Notes: generated by a model from the letters alone, not told the origin. A DNA stretch of 64,000 nt from JAFAXD01 sp963760435 (GCA_963760435.1 CAVXDE010000017.1:310001-374000); one strand, 5' to 3'. Positions 1 to 8,860 are shown, numbered from the stretch's first letter. Made by a program: numbers and translations.

Positions 1-1440
1 GCGGTCCGGCCGGATGACAACCGCTTCGGTGTTCAGGCTCGAGAGATAGTCCGCTGCCTCGCCGTCGGCAGGAACAAGCGCGGCGCCCATCTGATCGATG
101 CGGTCGCTGACCTTGTCTGGCAGTGCATCGATCAGCTGCGGCCGGGCCAGCACCGCAAAGTGGTAACCGACGCGATCATCAATTCGCGCGCCGTCGCCGA
201 GCCGCGGCTGTGCTGCGCGCGCCCCGGCCGGCGGCGGGGCGCCACCATGCAGGCCTGGCCCCAGACGGGGCGTGATCGGCCGCAGCATTGTCGGATTGGC
301 GATCAGCTCGGCGTCGCGACGGCGCGCGATCTCGGGGTCCGTCGCTTGAATAATCCCGCCAAGCTCGACCGCGAGCTCGATATAGGCGCGCACGTGTTCC
401 ATGCGCTCGGTCTCGTAGGTGTCGAGCAGCTGCTCGGACGCACGCCCGGCAATCACATCGCGCAGCTTCCAGGCCAGGTTGGCCGCGTCACGCAGTCCCG
501 AGCACATGCCCTGGCCGAGAAACGGCGGCGTCTGGTGCGCCGAATCGCCGGCGAGCAGCAATCGACCGCGCCGCCAGCTGGTCGCCAGCGCCGAGTGGAA
601 CGTATAGACCACGCCGCGCTCGATCTTGGAGCGAGCTGGATCGATGCGCCACGGCTTCAGCAATTCGTAGATCCGCTCCGGCCGGGTAATGGTTGCCGGA
701 TCATCCTGCGGCATCAACATGAATTCCCAGCGATGGCGCTGGCCGGGCATGGGCACGAACGTGGTCGGCCGCGCCGGATCGCAGTATTGGATCGCATCGA
801 TCACCCGCCCGGATTCGTCTGCGGCTTCAGGAACACCGGATGGCGGCGCGTCCAGGATCATATCCAGTACGATCCAGCGCTCGTGCGAGCGCAGGTCGTG
901 CAGGGCCGCCCCCATGAAGCGACGCACCGTCGAGCGGGCACCGTCGCAACCAACCACGTAGCGTGCCGATACCTCGCTAAGGTTACTGGACGCCAAGTCC
1001 TCATAGCGGATACGGACGTGATCGTCGCGTTGATCCAGTGCGAACACGTCGCAGCGCAGCCGCGCGTCGATGAACGGATAACGGCTCACGCCTTTGCGTA
1101 GAACCGCTTCCAGCTCCGGCTGATAGAACCGATACGCCTGGTTCCAACCCTCCGGTCCGATCCCACCGCGCGCGATCAACAATAACAATTGCCCATCCGC
1201 GTTGACGTGGCGGATATTGCGGCTGACGTTGACGTGGGGCAACAGGTCCTCGGCAAGGCCGAGCGTCTGGAACAGGCGCATGCCCTCGCCATCAAGCGAC
1301 ACCGCCCGCGGCAGATGATACACGGATTGCTCGCGCTCGAGCACCACGGCGCTCAGGCCACAAAGCCCGACCAGGTTTGCTAGCGTCGCGCCAACCGGCC
1401 CGTAGCCGATGATGGCGACGTCGAATTCCTGTGCTGCCAT
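1..1440 (-). CDS. FAD-dependent aromatic hydroxylase, MhpA-like (3' end outside window)
   Basis: A class A flavoprotein monooxygenase that would add a hydroxyl group to a phenolic ring using NAD(P)H and O2. The ATG is at 1440 and about 480 codons run to the window edge. The N-terminus carries the dinucleotide fold GYGPVGATLAN near residue 11. GCDGARS lies mid-protein, and the second FAD motif AGDSAHQTPPFLGQG follows. The last visible residues (EAVVIRPDR) resemble the C-terminal end of MhpA-type enzymes, so only a short tail should be missing. It starts 14 bp after the VOC gene on the same strand, so the two probably form one transcript that combines ring hydroxylation with a glyoxalase-fold dioxygenase. 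The exact substrate (hydroxyphenylpropionate, resorcinol or other) cannot be read from sequence. Confidence 0.9.
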   Translation of the reverse strand, partial: MAAQEFDVAIIGYGPVGATLANLVGLCGLSAVVLEREQSVYHLPRAVSLDGEGMRLFQTLGLAEDLLPHVNVSRNIRHVNADGQLLLLIARGGIGPEGWNQAYRFYQPELEAVLRKGVSRYPFIDARLRCDVFALDQRDDHVRIRYEDLASSNLSEVSARYVVGCDGARSTVRRFMGAALHDLRSHERWIVLDMILDAPPSGVPEAADESGRVIDAIQYCDPARPTTFVPMPGQRHRWEFMLMPQDDPATITRPERIYELLKPWRIDPARSKIERGVVYTFHSALATSWRRGRLLLAGDSAHQTPPFLGQGMCSGLRDAANLAWKLRDVIAGRASEQLLDTYETERMEHVRAYIELAVELGGIIQATDPEIARRRDAELIANPTMLRPITPRLGPGLHGGAPPPAGARAAQPRLGDGARIDDRVGYHFAVLARPQLIDALPDKVSDRIDQMGAALVPADGEAADYLSSLNTEAVVIRPDR

Positions 1441-1454
1441 GCACGCCTCGGCTG

Positions 1455-2021
1455 CTACGCCGGCTCAAGACCCATCTTGCGCGCGATCTCCGATTGATAC
1501 TGTTTGATCGGCTTGAAGCCGGGCGCCGTGCGGCAGTAGGCCTCGGACTTGGCGCGGATCTGCTCGGCCGGAAGCGAGAGATCGAGATCCTCGAGGCACG
1601 GCTGCTCGATGTACCAGTCGGTATCGCAGAACACTTCGAGCCGGTTGCCCTCAGGGTCGCGGAAATAGAGCGACCAAGCGTTGCCGTGATCCATCGGCCG
1701 CAGATCGGAAGCGCCCGACTCGTCCTTCACGCGTCGCCAGATCGATTGCAGGTCTTCGACCGCAGCGACCCTGAACGAGATCTGGTTGATGTGATTGAAG
1801 GGCAGGTCCTTGGGCCGTCCGCTCACCAGCGCGACCTGGTGATGATCCTTCGGATCCCAGCTTGTGAACACGATGTCGGCTCCGCGCACCTTGCCGCGGT
1901 CGGTGACGGTGAACCCGAGCACCCGCGTGTAGAAGTCTTCCATGCGCGGCAGGTCGTGGACGTAGAGCCCGATGTGGCTCATGCTCAATGGGATCCGGCC
2001 CGCTTGTTTTGTTGGCGGCAT
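1455..2021 (-). CDS. VOC-family (extradiol dioxygenase-like) protein
   Basis: A vicinal-oxygen-chelate protein of 188 residues, resembling one-domain catechol 2,3-dioxygenases. Candidate metal ligands are the His of MSHIGLYV, the His of FNHINQISF, and the Glu of GNRLEVF, spaced as in the family. I chose the ATG at 2021, which has a GGGAG about 10 nt upstream. A TTG at 2045 would add eight residues. It is transcribed divergently from the IclR gene and runs straight into the MhpA-like hydroxylase, which fits hydroxylation followed by ring cleavage. A glyoxalase or isomerase role cannot be excluded. Confidence 0.85.
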   Translation of the reverse strand: MPPTKQAGRIPLSMSHIGLYVHDLPRMEDFYTRVLGFTVTDRGKVRGADIVFTSWDPKDHHQVALVSGRPKDLPFNHINQISFRVAAVEDLQSIWRRVKDESGASDLRPMDHGNAWSLYFRDPEGNRLEVFCDTDWYIEQPCLEDLDLSLPAEQIRAKSEAYCRTAPGFKPIKQYQSEIARKMGLEPA

Positions 2022-2094
2022 GGCAGCGCTTCTCCCTGTCAACAACCGTTACGCTAGCCAGCAAATCCCGGCGCTCCTAGCGCGGTTGACTTAA

Positions 2095-2111
2095 TGTCCG
2101 CACAGTGGACA
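2095..2111. promoter_or_regulatory. inverted repeat, candidate IclR operator
   Basis: TGTCC-7nt-GGACA, with perfect 5-bp arms, lies in the divergent gap between the VOC gene and the IclR gene. It overlaps a possible upstream GTG start (2105) of the regulator. That position suits autoregulation and control of the VOC-hydroxylase transcript. The operator role is inferred from position and symmetry only. Confidence 0.4.
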
Positions 2112-2131
2112 AATGGCTCGCCGGAGAACGC

Positions 2132-2932
2132 ATGGTGGTAAGGGCAGGAAACGCGAGAGACCGTGGAGCTGTACGCGCGCTCGAGCGTGGGCTCGCCGTG
2201 CTTGCGGCGATGAACCGGCACAAGATTGCCTCGGTCCTGGAGCTCGCGCGCGAAACGCGGCTGCCCCGTCCAACCGTCTATCGGCTGCTGAAAACGCTCG
2301 GACGCGCCGGATACGTCACGCGCGCCGGTTCCGCGGACCGCTTCTGCCTCGCCCGCAGGGTTCGCACGCTGAGCGACGGGTTTATTGAAGACGAGTGGAT
2401 CAGCGACATCGCTGCGCCGTTGATGGCAGAATTCACGCGGCAGCACGTCTGGCCGGTGTCTCTGATGACGCTCGAAGAGGGCTCGATGCTGATCCGCGAG
2501 ACTACCCACCCGGCGAGCTCGCTCTCGATCGACTACGGCATGGTCGGCCGTCGCTTGCCCATTTTGCGCACGGCGGCAGGCCGCGTTTATTTGGCTTTTT
2601 GCCCGGATAACGAACGGCGCGCAATTCTTGATCTGCTCAATCATTCAGCCGCCCCTGAAGATCAGTTCGATGCTCGGCGCCTCGCGGCGTTGCTCCGCCG
2701 CATCCGGATCTCCGGCCATGCACTGCAGGACCGGGAGATCAACCCCAAGACATCCGGCATTTCGGTTCCGGTCCGTAGGAGCCGCGTGCTTGGCAGCGTG
2801 TCGATGATCTGGATCGCCTCGGCGCTTACGTTGGAGGAGGCAGAGCAACGTTATCACCAGCCGCTGCAAACACTGGCAGCCCGGATCGCCGATAGCGCCG
2901 AGCGCCGGCACGCGACGGGGGAAACAGTCTGA
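2132..2932 (+). CDS. IclR-family transcriptional regulator
   Basis: A regulator of about 266 residues with an N-terminal winged helix (ALERGLAVLAAM, then LPRPTVYRLLKTL) and a C-terminal IclR effector domain (AAGRVYLAFCPDNERRAIL and GISVPVRR). The overall pattern resembles MhpR/PcaR-type regulators of aromatic catabolism. I prefer the ATG at 2132, which has GGAG 5 nt upstream. The in-frame GTG at 2105 lies inside an inverted repeat. The gene is divergent from the VOC-hydroxylase pair and ends 8 bp before the convergent TRAP permease gene, so it probably controls one or both. The effector is unknown. Confidence 0.88.
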   Translation: MVVRAGNARDRGAVRALERGLAVLAAMNRHKIASVLELARETRLPRPTVYRLLKTLGRAGYVTRAGSADRFCLARRVRTLSDGFIEDEWISDIAAPLMAEFTRQHVWPVSLMTLEEGSMLIRETTHPASSLSIDYGMVGRRLPILRTAAGRVYLAFCPDNERRAILDLLNHSAAPEDQFDARRLAALLRRIRISGHALQDREINPKTSGISVPVRRSRVLGSVSMIWIASALTLEEAEQRYHQPLQTLAARIADSAERRHATGETV

Positions 2933-2939
2933 TTGAGGC

Positions 2940-4274
2940 TCAGCTCGGCAGCACCGCCGGCAACCAGGTGGAGATTGCCGGGAACAGGGTCAACAGCGCG
3001 AGCAGGATGACGTCGGCAATGATGAACGGCGTCACGCCGCGGTAGATGGTGCGGATCGGGATCTGCGGTGCGAGACCGTGCAGGATAAAGACGATGATGC
3101 CGATCGGCGGCACGATCATTCCAAGCTCGATGATCACGACGTTGATGATTCCCCACCACACCGCCACCATGTCGGGAGACGTACCCGGCATCATGCTCAG
3201 TCCAAGCTTCTGAATGACGGGGAGCACCAACGGCAACGTGATCAACATGGCGGAAATCTCATCGAACACCGCGCCCAGCACCAGGTAGGCCAACAGCAGC
3301 GCCGCCACTATCGCCAGCGGCGGCATGTCGAGATGCGCGATCCAGCCGACGAACGCTTCCGGCACGCGCCCCAGGTTGAGAAAGTACGTGAAGATCAGCG
3401 CACCCATGATCATCACATAGATCATGCCGGTCGCCGCGGCGGACTCGCGCAAGCCCTGCCATAAGGTGTCCCAGCTCAATCGACCCCGCGCGAGCGCGAA
3501 GAGGAGGGACAACACGGCGGCGACCGAGGCCGCTTCTGTGACTGTGAATATGCCACTATAAAGACCGCCGAATACGGCGATCATCAACAACAAGACCGGG
3601 CCTGCCGCTTTGAGCGCGGCCCAGCGCTCCGGCCATGGCACGCGGGTGCCGACCGGCGCCGCCTTCGGTTCGAGCCGCACCATCACCGTAATCGCGAGCA
3701 GATTGACAAGCACAGCGACAGCGGCGGGCAGGATGGCGGCACGAAACAGGTCGAGGATGAACGCCTTCGACACGATACAGTAGAGGATCATCACGATCGA
3801 CGGCGGAATCAGTGATTTCAGCGTGCCGCCCGCCGCGATCGTTCCGGTGGAGAACGCCGGCGAGTAGCCGCGCTTGAGCATTTCGGGCAGCGCCGCTTTG
3901 GCGAATGTCGCCGCCGTCGCGGTGGACGAGCCGCACACGACGCCGAACGCCGCACTGCCGCCGATCGTCGCGTAGGCGAGGCCGCCGCGCCGGTGGCCGA
4001 GACAGGCCGCGGCCAGATTGTAGAGATCGGCCGAGAACCCGGCGACGCTGGCGAACGTGCCCATCAGCAGGAACAGCGGCACAGTGGCGAGATCAGCGCT
4101 GGAGAGGATGCCGACCGGCTCGTTGACGAGCAGCGTGACCGCCGGTCGCCAGCCTGACTGCAGGGCAAAGCCCGCAACGCCAACGATGATCATGGCGAAG
4201 CCGATCGGCACCTGAACCAGCATCAGCGCGAACAGCGCCAGAATGCCAAAACCACCGATTTCCAATGGGCCCAT
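2940..4274 (-). CDS. TRAP transporter large permease (DctM)
   Basis: Large membrane subunit of a TRAP importer, 444 residues with about 12 hydrophobic segments. Family patterns are visible: PVPLFLLMGTFASVAGFSADLYN near residue 60, then GGSAAFGVVCGSSTATAATF and STGTIAAGGTLKSLIPPS. Transport is driven by an ion gradient rather than ATP. The ATG at 4274 gives the normal family length. It is last in the order dctP-dctQ-dctM on the minus strand, with 11 bp after dctQ. The likely cargo is an aromatic or dicarboxylic acid, judged only from the neighbouring catabolic genes. Confidence 0.9.
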   Translation of the reverse strand: MGPLEIGGFGILALFALMLVQVPIGFAMIIVGVAGFALQSGWRPAVTLLVNEPVGILSSADLATVPLFLLMGTFASVAGFSADLYNLAAACLGHRRGGLAYATIGGSAAFGVVCGSSTATAATFAKAALPEMLKRGYSPAFSTGTIAAGGTLKSLIPPSIVMILYCIVSKAFILDLFRAAILPAAVAVLVNLLAITVMVRLEPKAAPVGTRVPWPERWAALKAAGPVLLLMIAVFGGLYSGIFTVTEAASVAAVLSLLFALARGRLSWDTLWQGLRESAAATGMIYVMIMGALIFTYFLNLGRVPEAFVGWIAHLDMPPLAIVAALLLAYLVLGAVFDEISAMLITLPLVLPVIQKLGLSMMPGTSPDMVAVWWGIINVVIIELGMIVPPIGIIVFILHGLAPQIPIRTIYRGVTPFIIADVILLALLTLFPAISTWLPAVLPS

Positions 4275-4285
4275 GCGGCGTTGGA

Positions 4286-4780
4286 TCAATGTTGTGGAGG
4301 GGCGGGCGGAGTTGCTGTCCCGACCAGATAGCCGATGTCGAGCGCGACCACGACCAATTGCACCGCCGTTGCGACGGCGAAGATTGCGTCTGCGGCGTAC
4401 CAGAATGGAGCCGCCGGGATCTTCAGCACGTAGGTACGCTCTCCGGATAGCACGAGCTCGCCGGCGTATTCCCAGAACTGCCACGTCATCAGGGCCAGCA
4501 CGATCGCGACGGCCACGTCGGCCAGAACGTCCAGGATGCGGCCGAGTCCGGGGCTGAGTGACGATACCAAGCGGAAGGTGATGTGGCTGCGCTCCATCAG
4601 CGACACCGGAATGCAGCAGCTCACCGCGATCGCGATGGCAAGCGCGCCGACGTCCACCACCCCGGCGATTGGCTGGTTCAAGAGCCACCGCAGCAAGCCG
4701 TTAGCTAAGGTGACGAAAGCGAGAACCATCAAGGCCAGCAGCCCGAGCACCGACAGCGCCCGCGTTCCCACGAGCGCCAC
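4286..4780 (-). CDS. TRAP transporter small permease (DctQ)
   Basis: Small membrane subunit with four hydrophobic segments, including ALSVLGLLALMVLAFVTLANG and IAIAVSCCIPVSLM. The family motif MERSHITFRLV is present. The GTG at 4780 gives 164 residues. The same frame is open back to the dctP stop, and a CTG at 4825 with AGGA just upstream would add 15 residues (beginning STTTRSGS), so the true start is unsure. It lies between the binding protein and the large permease genes, as expected for this three-part importer. Confidence 0.85.
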   Translation of the reverse strand: MALVGTRALSVLGLLALMVLAFVTLANGLLRWLLNQPIAGVVDVGALAIAIAVSCCIPVSLMERSHITFRLVSSLSPGLGRILDVLADVAVAIVLALMTWQFWEYAGELVLSGERTYVLKIPAAPFWYAADAIFAVATAVQLVVVALDIGYLVGTATPPAPPQH

Positions 4781-4831
4781 ACGCTCAAGCGCCGCAAGCG
4801 ATCCGGATCGGGTGGTGGTGCTCAGGGTGTC

Positions 4832-5836
4832 CTACTTGCCGGCGCGGCTTGCGGCGAGATCCTGTCGCAAGGCGGCGAGCAGCGCCTGGTTGCGCGGGTC
4901 TTTCGCTTCCCACTGGGTCACGACCGGCGCGAGCGTCTTGTCCCAATCCGCCGTTTGCTCCTTGGTGAGCACGGTGACGATGCGCTTGGGATCCTTCTGC
5001 CACTCGGCGATCAGCTCGTCATTGCGGTTCTCGGACATCTTGCCGAAGGCGCGCGACAGCTCTTCGCCGCGGTGTTTCTCGATCGCCGCCTTCGCGGCGG
5101 GGGGCAGGCTATCGAACTTCGCTTTGTTCATGAAGATTCCGAGCGTCACCGTCCCGATCCGGCCGAGGAAGTGGCTGTTGGTCACGCGCGACACGCCGAA
5201 ATCGTAGACGGCGATCGGGTGCCCAGTGGTGCCGTCGATGACGCCGCGCGAGATCGCTTCCGGAAGTTGCGGGAACGGCATGCCCTCGGGAACGGCGCCA
5301 AGCGCCTTGACGGATTCGGTCGAGATGGTGCCGACGGCGCGGATCTTCTTGCCCTTGAGATCCTCGGCTTTTCGCACCGGGAAGTTGGTGTGGAAGGTGT
5401 AGGGCGAGGAGGTGAACAGCCCGATCATGTAGTACTGGTCGTAGCCGCGCAGCTTGCCCTGCTGCAGCAGATGCCAGGCGGCCAATGATCCTTCGACCGA
5501 ATCCTGGATGATGTTCGGCAGCTCGAACACGTCGTCATCCAGATAGACGCCCGGCGTATAGGACGGGATCACCCAGGCGATGTCGGCGACGCCGTCCTGG
5601 AGCATCTTGGTTTGCAGGCCGGGGTTGCGACCGAGCGCGCCGTTGGGGAACGTCTGAATGTCCAAGGTGCCGTTCGAGTCTTTGTTGACCCGCTCAGCCC
5701 AAGGTTTCATGACGATCTGATGGGTCATCTCGGCTTCGGGCGTGAACACCGCAAACTTCAGCTTCTCCTGCGCGCTGGCGCCGGAAGCGACCGAAAGGAT
5801 GCCGATCACTGATGCCGCGACGAGTAGGTTGCGCAT
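4832..5836 (-). CDS. TRAP transporter substrate-binding protein (DctP)
   Basis: A periplasmic binding protein of 334 residues with a cleavable signal peptide (MRNLLVAASVIGILSVASGASAQE). The family core is visible: KLKFAVFTPEAEMTHQIVMKPWAERV, LGRNPGLQTKMLQDGVADIAW, and LKGKKIRAVG near the hinge, where the usual conserved Arg binds the substrate carboxylate. It is first in the dctPQM operon and follows the PhyH-like gene on the same strand by 32 bp, so all four may be co-transcribed. Confidence 0.92.
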   Translation of the reverse strand: MRNLLVAASVIGILSVASGASAQEKLKFAVFTPEAEMTHQIVMKPWAERVNKDSNGTLDIQTFPNGALGRNPGLQTKMLQDGVADIAWVIPSYTPGVYLDDDVFELPNIIQDSVEGSLAAWHLLQQGKLRGYDQYYMIGLFTSSPYTFHTNFPVRKAEDLKGKKIRAVGTISTESVKALGAVPEGMPFPQLPEAISRGVIDGTTGHPIAVYDFGVSRVTNSHFLGRIGTVTLGIFMNKAKFDSLPPAAKAAIEKHRGEELSRAFGKMSENRNDELIAEWQKDPKRIVTVLTKEQTADWDKTLAPVVTQWEAKDPRNQALLAALRQDLAASRAGK

Positions 5837-5868
5837 TGGAAATTCCTGCTTTCGGTTTGATCAATAAG

Positions 5869-6720
5869 TTACGACCGTTGGGCGTTAGCTCGCTCGCGCT
5901 CCCACGCGACCGGAAAGACGCCGTCAAGGACCAGCGGATCCCCGGCCTTGAGCCGCACTTCCGGCTCGCCTTCGCACTTCATCACATGCGGCCGCGGATC
6001 CCAGCGCGCATCGCGTCCCGCGTAGCGCACTGAAATCGCCGCACGACGCGCGGAGAGTGGATTAGCTCCAGCACCATGCACCGTGAGCGGATGATGGCAG
6101 ATGACATCGCCTGCGTCACAGTCCCAGGAGACAAACCGGTACTCTGGATCATTTTTGAGTTGTGTGAAATCAGGGCACGATTCGAGACTGGCGTTGGCGA
6201 ACTTCGCGTCCTTGTCGGGCGTGATGGCCTGATAGAATTTTCCCCATCGGTGCGAGCCGGCGACGTATTCGACGCCGCTGCCTTCAACGGTGACTGGGGT
6301 CAGTGCCACCCACAATGAGACGATGTCGTTGCCGAGAGCCGGCCAGAAGGGCAGATCCTGGTGCCACTGCGTCACTTCCCGTGTGCCCGGCTCCTTGATG
6401 AAGGCCTGGTCGTAGAAGAGCGATACCCTGTCCTGCTTGAGCAGCGTAGCGCCGAGCTCAGGCAACGGCGAATTGAGTGCGAAGTCGCGAAAATCCGGAT
6501 CCCAACGCCACATGAATACGTTCATGTGGAAACGTCCCGGATCGCCGGCCTTGGTTGCTTCGCGCGCACGGCTGCCCGGACTATGCAGCAGCCGCTCGAT
6601 CGCGGCATTCATGCGATTGCACCAATCCTGGTCGAACACGTTGCGGATGCAGATCGCGCCGTCTTCGTTGAAGCGCGCAAGGTCATCGGCTGTAACCGGG
6701 CGCAAAGGGTGCCTATTCAT
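5869..6720 (-). CDS. phytanoyl-CoA dioxygenase (PhyH) family protein
   Basis: An Fe(II)/2-oxoglutarate-type oxygenase of 283 residues. The iron-binding set is visible: the HxD of VTQWHQDLPFW and the distal His of HHPLTVHGAG, followed by an Arg-rich segment (RRAAISVRY) that could hold 2-oxoglutarate. The ATG at 6720 has a strong GGGAGGG site. The same frame stays open about 470 bp further upstream, but those residues look non-coding. The gene leads a probable operon with the TRAP importer, which suggests that an imported acid is hydroxylated. Substrate unknown. Confidence 0.88.
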   Translation of the reverse strand: MNRHPLRPVTADDLARFNEDGAICIRNVFDQDWCNRMNAAIERLLHSPGSRAREATKAGDPGRFHMNVFMWRWDPDFRDFALNSPLPELGATLLKQDRVSLFYDQAFIKEPGTREVTQWHQDLPFWPALGNDIVSLWVALTPVTVEGSGVEYVAGSHRWGKFYQAITPDKDAKFANASLESCPDFTQLKNDPEYRFVSWDCDAGDVICHHPLTVHGAGANPLSARRAAISVRYAGRDARWDPRPHVMKCEGEPEVRLKAGDPLVLDGVFPVAWERERANAQRS

Positions 6721-7408
6721 GCCAGTCCCTCCCTGTCGACGTTCTTCGCCGCCGTTCATGAAAGGCTGCGCTGGAAGGCGATTTGGCGCAATACTGGTCT
6801 CAGCCATGTTCGCATTGCGGACATCCCAGGTCCATGCTTCGGCGTCAACGTCGATGGCCCAGGTCGCTAGCCACAACGGAGGAGCGGCCATGGCCGTGGT
6901 TCGCAGATCCGGGGCTAAGCATCGGCACAGGATTGAATGTGGTGCCGCATCGCGTAAGTCGCCTTTTAGCACTTGTCGGAAGTCCCGGGAGACCCGGTTG
7001 ACGTTCGGTTCGCGAGGGCAATCAGACTTCCGGATGTTTGAACCACGCGGACCGCACTGAGAGCTTGGGTGCGTTGCGTGAGCGCGGCAACTAGCCGATC
7101 GCAACATGATTGACCCTCGGGCAGGGGCCCCGGGGGTCTTTTTTGCGCCGTCGCGCTTAACCGCGATGGACGTTGTGCTGAAGGGCCGCAACGACCCTCA
7201 GCGCGGGCGTGGGCTTCGCCGCCGTGGCTTTGCTCAAGTGCTCCATGTTCGGGTAGACCGGCGCATCATTAATGCCGGCCCGAAAGCAGTGGTCGCACCA
7301 TGTGGCGCGGCTGCTGCTCCTGATCGAGCACTTCAAGTTGACCCCGGAGCAGGCGAGCAAGATTTGGGGAGACGAATGAGCAAGCACCTCTGGAATGAAT
7401 TCGCCGGG
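6721..7408. other. 688-bp gap between the PhyH-like gene and vapC
   Basis: No protein-coding gene is convincing here. The left part must hold the promoter of the minus-strand PhyH operon. A strong terminator-like hairpin lies at 7112-7144. At 7272-7379 a 35-codon plus-strand frame (starting MPARKQWSHH and ending TPEQASKIWGDE) is preceded by an in-frame stop and looks like the tail of a decayed gene. I recognise no family for it. Confidence 0.4.
7112..7144 (+). terminator. strong intrinsic terminator
   Basis: GACCCTCGGG pairs with CCCGGGGGTC (10-bp stem with one mismatch) around a 7-nt loop and is followed directly by TTTTTT. This is a textbook plus-strand rho-independent terminator. No plus-strand gene lies upstream within this gap, so the terminated transcript may be a small RNA or a remnant. 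Confidence 0.75.
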
Positions 7409-7813
7409 CTATCGACGGCCGGTGTCGCCCACTGAATTGACGTCAGTTTTCGCGAAGTCCTCGCCCATGAAGAGGAGCGGTTCGCTGCGCGTCAGCGCCA
7501 GTGCGTAGGAAAAGCAGTCGCCGTAATTCAACGCGGCGGCGTGACGTCCCTTGCCGTAGCGGCGCCAGGCGCGCCGCGCTGCATCGGCCTGCTCAGCGTC
7601 GACAGGAACGATCTCGGCGCCGATCTTAAGGAGCCAGAGATCAAACTCGCGCCCGCCTGCATCGCCTAGCCGCGTCTCGAGCACGATCGTTGTTTCGACC
7701 ACGGTGGCAGCGGAGATCAAGCGAACCGGGTCATCGGCAATCCGTCCCTCAAGCTGCGCGGCATCAGGCTCGTCGAGTGCAATTGCCACGATCGCGGATG
7801 TGTCGATCACCAT
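7409..7813 (-). CDS. vapC: VapC-type PIN-domain toxin
   Basis: A 134-residue PIN-domain RNase toxin. Acidic active-site residues are visible: Asp4 (MVIDTSA), the Glu of TVVETTIVLE, and the Asp of LNYGDCFSYALA. The start overlaps the vapB stop by ATGA, the usual translationally coupled arrangement. It appears intact, unlike the second vapC copy near 9.2 kb. By family knowledge it would cleave RNA when not held by VapB. Confidence 0.92.
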   Translation of the reverse strand: MVIDTSAIVAIALDEPDAAQLEGRIADDPVRLISAATVVETTIVLETRLGDAGGREFDLWLLKIGAEIVPVDAEQADAARRAWRRYGKGRHAAALNYGDCFSYALALTRSEPLLFMGEDFAKTDVNSVGDTGRR

Positions 7814-8067
7814 CAGCGCGGCAATCCATGCTCGTCATAACCGAGGATCTCGTCTGAGGTCCGGTTGTCCAGGACCGGCATCGCCCTCCAGCGCCGACGG
7901 ATTTCGGCCATATCTTCCAACAAGGCAGCCCTACGAGATTGGCCGCCGACCCGGCGCAATCGCTCCTCGATCGCGCGCCTCGTCGCGGTCGTAATGTTTT
8001 CGCCGGTGAGTCGCGCCAGATTCCGGGCCAATCGTTCGGTTTCCGGGTCTTTGATGCTGAGGGCCAT
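7813..8067 (-). CDS. vapB: VapB-type antitoxin
   Basis: An 84-residue antitoxin. The N-terminal half MALSIKDPETERLARNLA, followed by GENITTATRRAIEERL, is typical of the ribbon-helix-helix/Rv0623-like VapB group. The C-terminal half (MPVLDNRTSDEILGYDEHG) should wrap the toxin. The ATG at 8067 was chosen because it matches the start of the homologous copy at 9455. Two further vapB sequences, one whole and one fragment, lie at 9201-9455 and 14869-14938. Confidence 0.92.
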   Translation of the reverse strand: MALSIKDPETERLARNLARLTGENITTATRRAIEERLRRVGGQSRRAALLEDMAEIRRRWRAMPVLDNRTSDEILGYDEHGLPR

Positions 8068-8089
8068 TAGGGTTCCTTGGTTCCTGAAT

Positions 8090-8104
8090 AGGTACCTTCT
8101 ACCT
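8090..8104. promoter_or_regulatory. vapBC operator candidate
   Basis: AGGTA-5nt-TACCT, a perfect 5-bp inverted repeat, lies 23 bp upstream of the vapB start. This is where the VapBC complex normally represses its own promoter. The copy upstream of the second vapB has a different sequence here. Inferred from symmetry and position. Confidence 0.4.
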
Positions 8105-8232
8105 AACCCGCATGCAAGGGATCCGTTCGGCCAAACAGGCGGGCGATGCCGAGCTATTGACGGCCCTGAATTATTGTATTGACGGGAATATAACAAAAGA
8201 TATCAAGCGCAGGTTTCGTAGGAGCGCTTCGC

Positions 8233-8480
8233 GGTAACGAACCTGGAGCTGGAATGCGGACCCCAGAGTTAGGAAGTGGAAAGTGAAGTAATGGAATGAA
8301 AGGTGGCCTGGCACTCAGAATGCGCCGGGCGATGACGCATCTTTGCGTCGGGCTGTTTGATATGTGAATCAGATTGAACCCCGGATGAGCGGAGCGACAT
8401 CCGGGATCGGGACTTTTTGTCTGGAACTTCGCAGCAATCGTTCGTGACCTGGCCGCCCGCAATCCGGCTATGCTGCGTCA
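8233..8480. repeat. degenerate repeat block, copy A
   Basis: About 250 bp that can be aligned with 14990-15260. Shared runs are ACGAACCTGGAGC, GTGAAGT.ATGGAATGAA, CGATGACGC and GCGTCGGGCTGTTTGA. It holds the palindrome CCCGGATG-10nt-CATCCGGG (8380-8405), present again at 8528-8553 and in decayed form near 15137. In both places the block sits beyond a vapB sequence and before a GTCATCTATG cluster. No coding potential is seen. Confidence 0.6.
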
Positions 8481-8485
8481 TGTAT

Positions 8486-8860
8486 GTCATCTATGCGAAC
8501 GGCGTCATCTATGCGCCGGCGCCGTAGCCCGGATGAGCGAAGCGACATCCGGGGTCGGGACTTTTGATCAAATCTCGAGGCAAGCGTTTGTGGCCCGGCC
8601 GCCCCCGGATTACGGTGTCATCTATGGAATCTATGCGCGGCAGCGTCATCTATGACATCTATGCGGGACGTCATCTATGCGTGTGGCCATCCTTCGAGAC
8701 GCGTACGCGCTGACGCGCGCACGCTCCTCAGGATGAGGGCCGCTGTTTGGTGCGCTTCAGCAATCTGCGCCCTCATCCTGAGGAGCCCGAGCGAAGCTCG
8801 GGCGTCTCGAAGGATGGCCGCACGCCCACCGTCATCTATGGGCGAAAACTTCATCTATGC
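8486..8860. repeat. GTCATCTATG repeat cluster 1
   Basis: The decamer GTCATCTATG occurs at 8486, 8504, 8617, 8645, 8670 and 8831. Near copies lie at 8654 (GACATCTATG) and 8850 (TTCATCTATG). Spacing is irregular. A second cluster lies at 15270-15578, and one longer unit (CATCTATGGGCGAAA) is shared by both. The copies are all in the same orientation. The function is unknown. Confidence 0.7.
8685..8819. repeat. paired structural repeats, pair A
   Basis: Two opposed copies of one element, at 8685-8738 and 8771-8819. The conserved flanks are GGCCATCCTTCGAGAC and TCCTCAGGATGAGG. Between them a variable inner stem still pairs: GCGTACGCGC with GCGCGCACGC in the first, and GCCCGAGC with GCTCGGGC in the second. 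The outer CATCC/GGATG also pairs. Related pairs lie at 20188-20316 and 48920-49045. Confidence 0.8.

Noticed and set aside
6721..7191. N-terminal extension of the PhyH-like gene (157 more codons open)
   Set aside because: A strong GGGAGGG site precedes the ATG at 6720, and that start gives normal family length. The upstream translation has no recognisable pattern.
7272..7379. 35-residue plus-strand peptide
   Set aside because: It follows an in-frame stop, has no ribosome site, and resembles only the end of a protein. It is kept as a possible remnant in the gap entry, not as a gene.
8486..8860. CRISPR array
   Set aside because: The repeat is only 10 bp, spacing is irregular (sometimes overlapping), and there are no cas genes.
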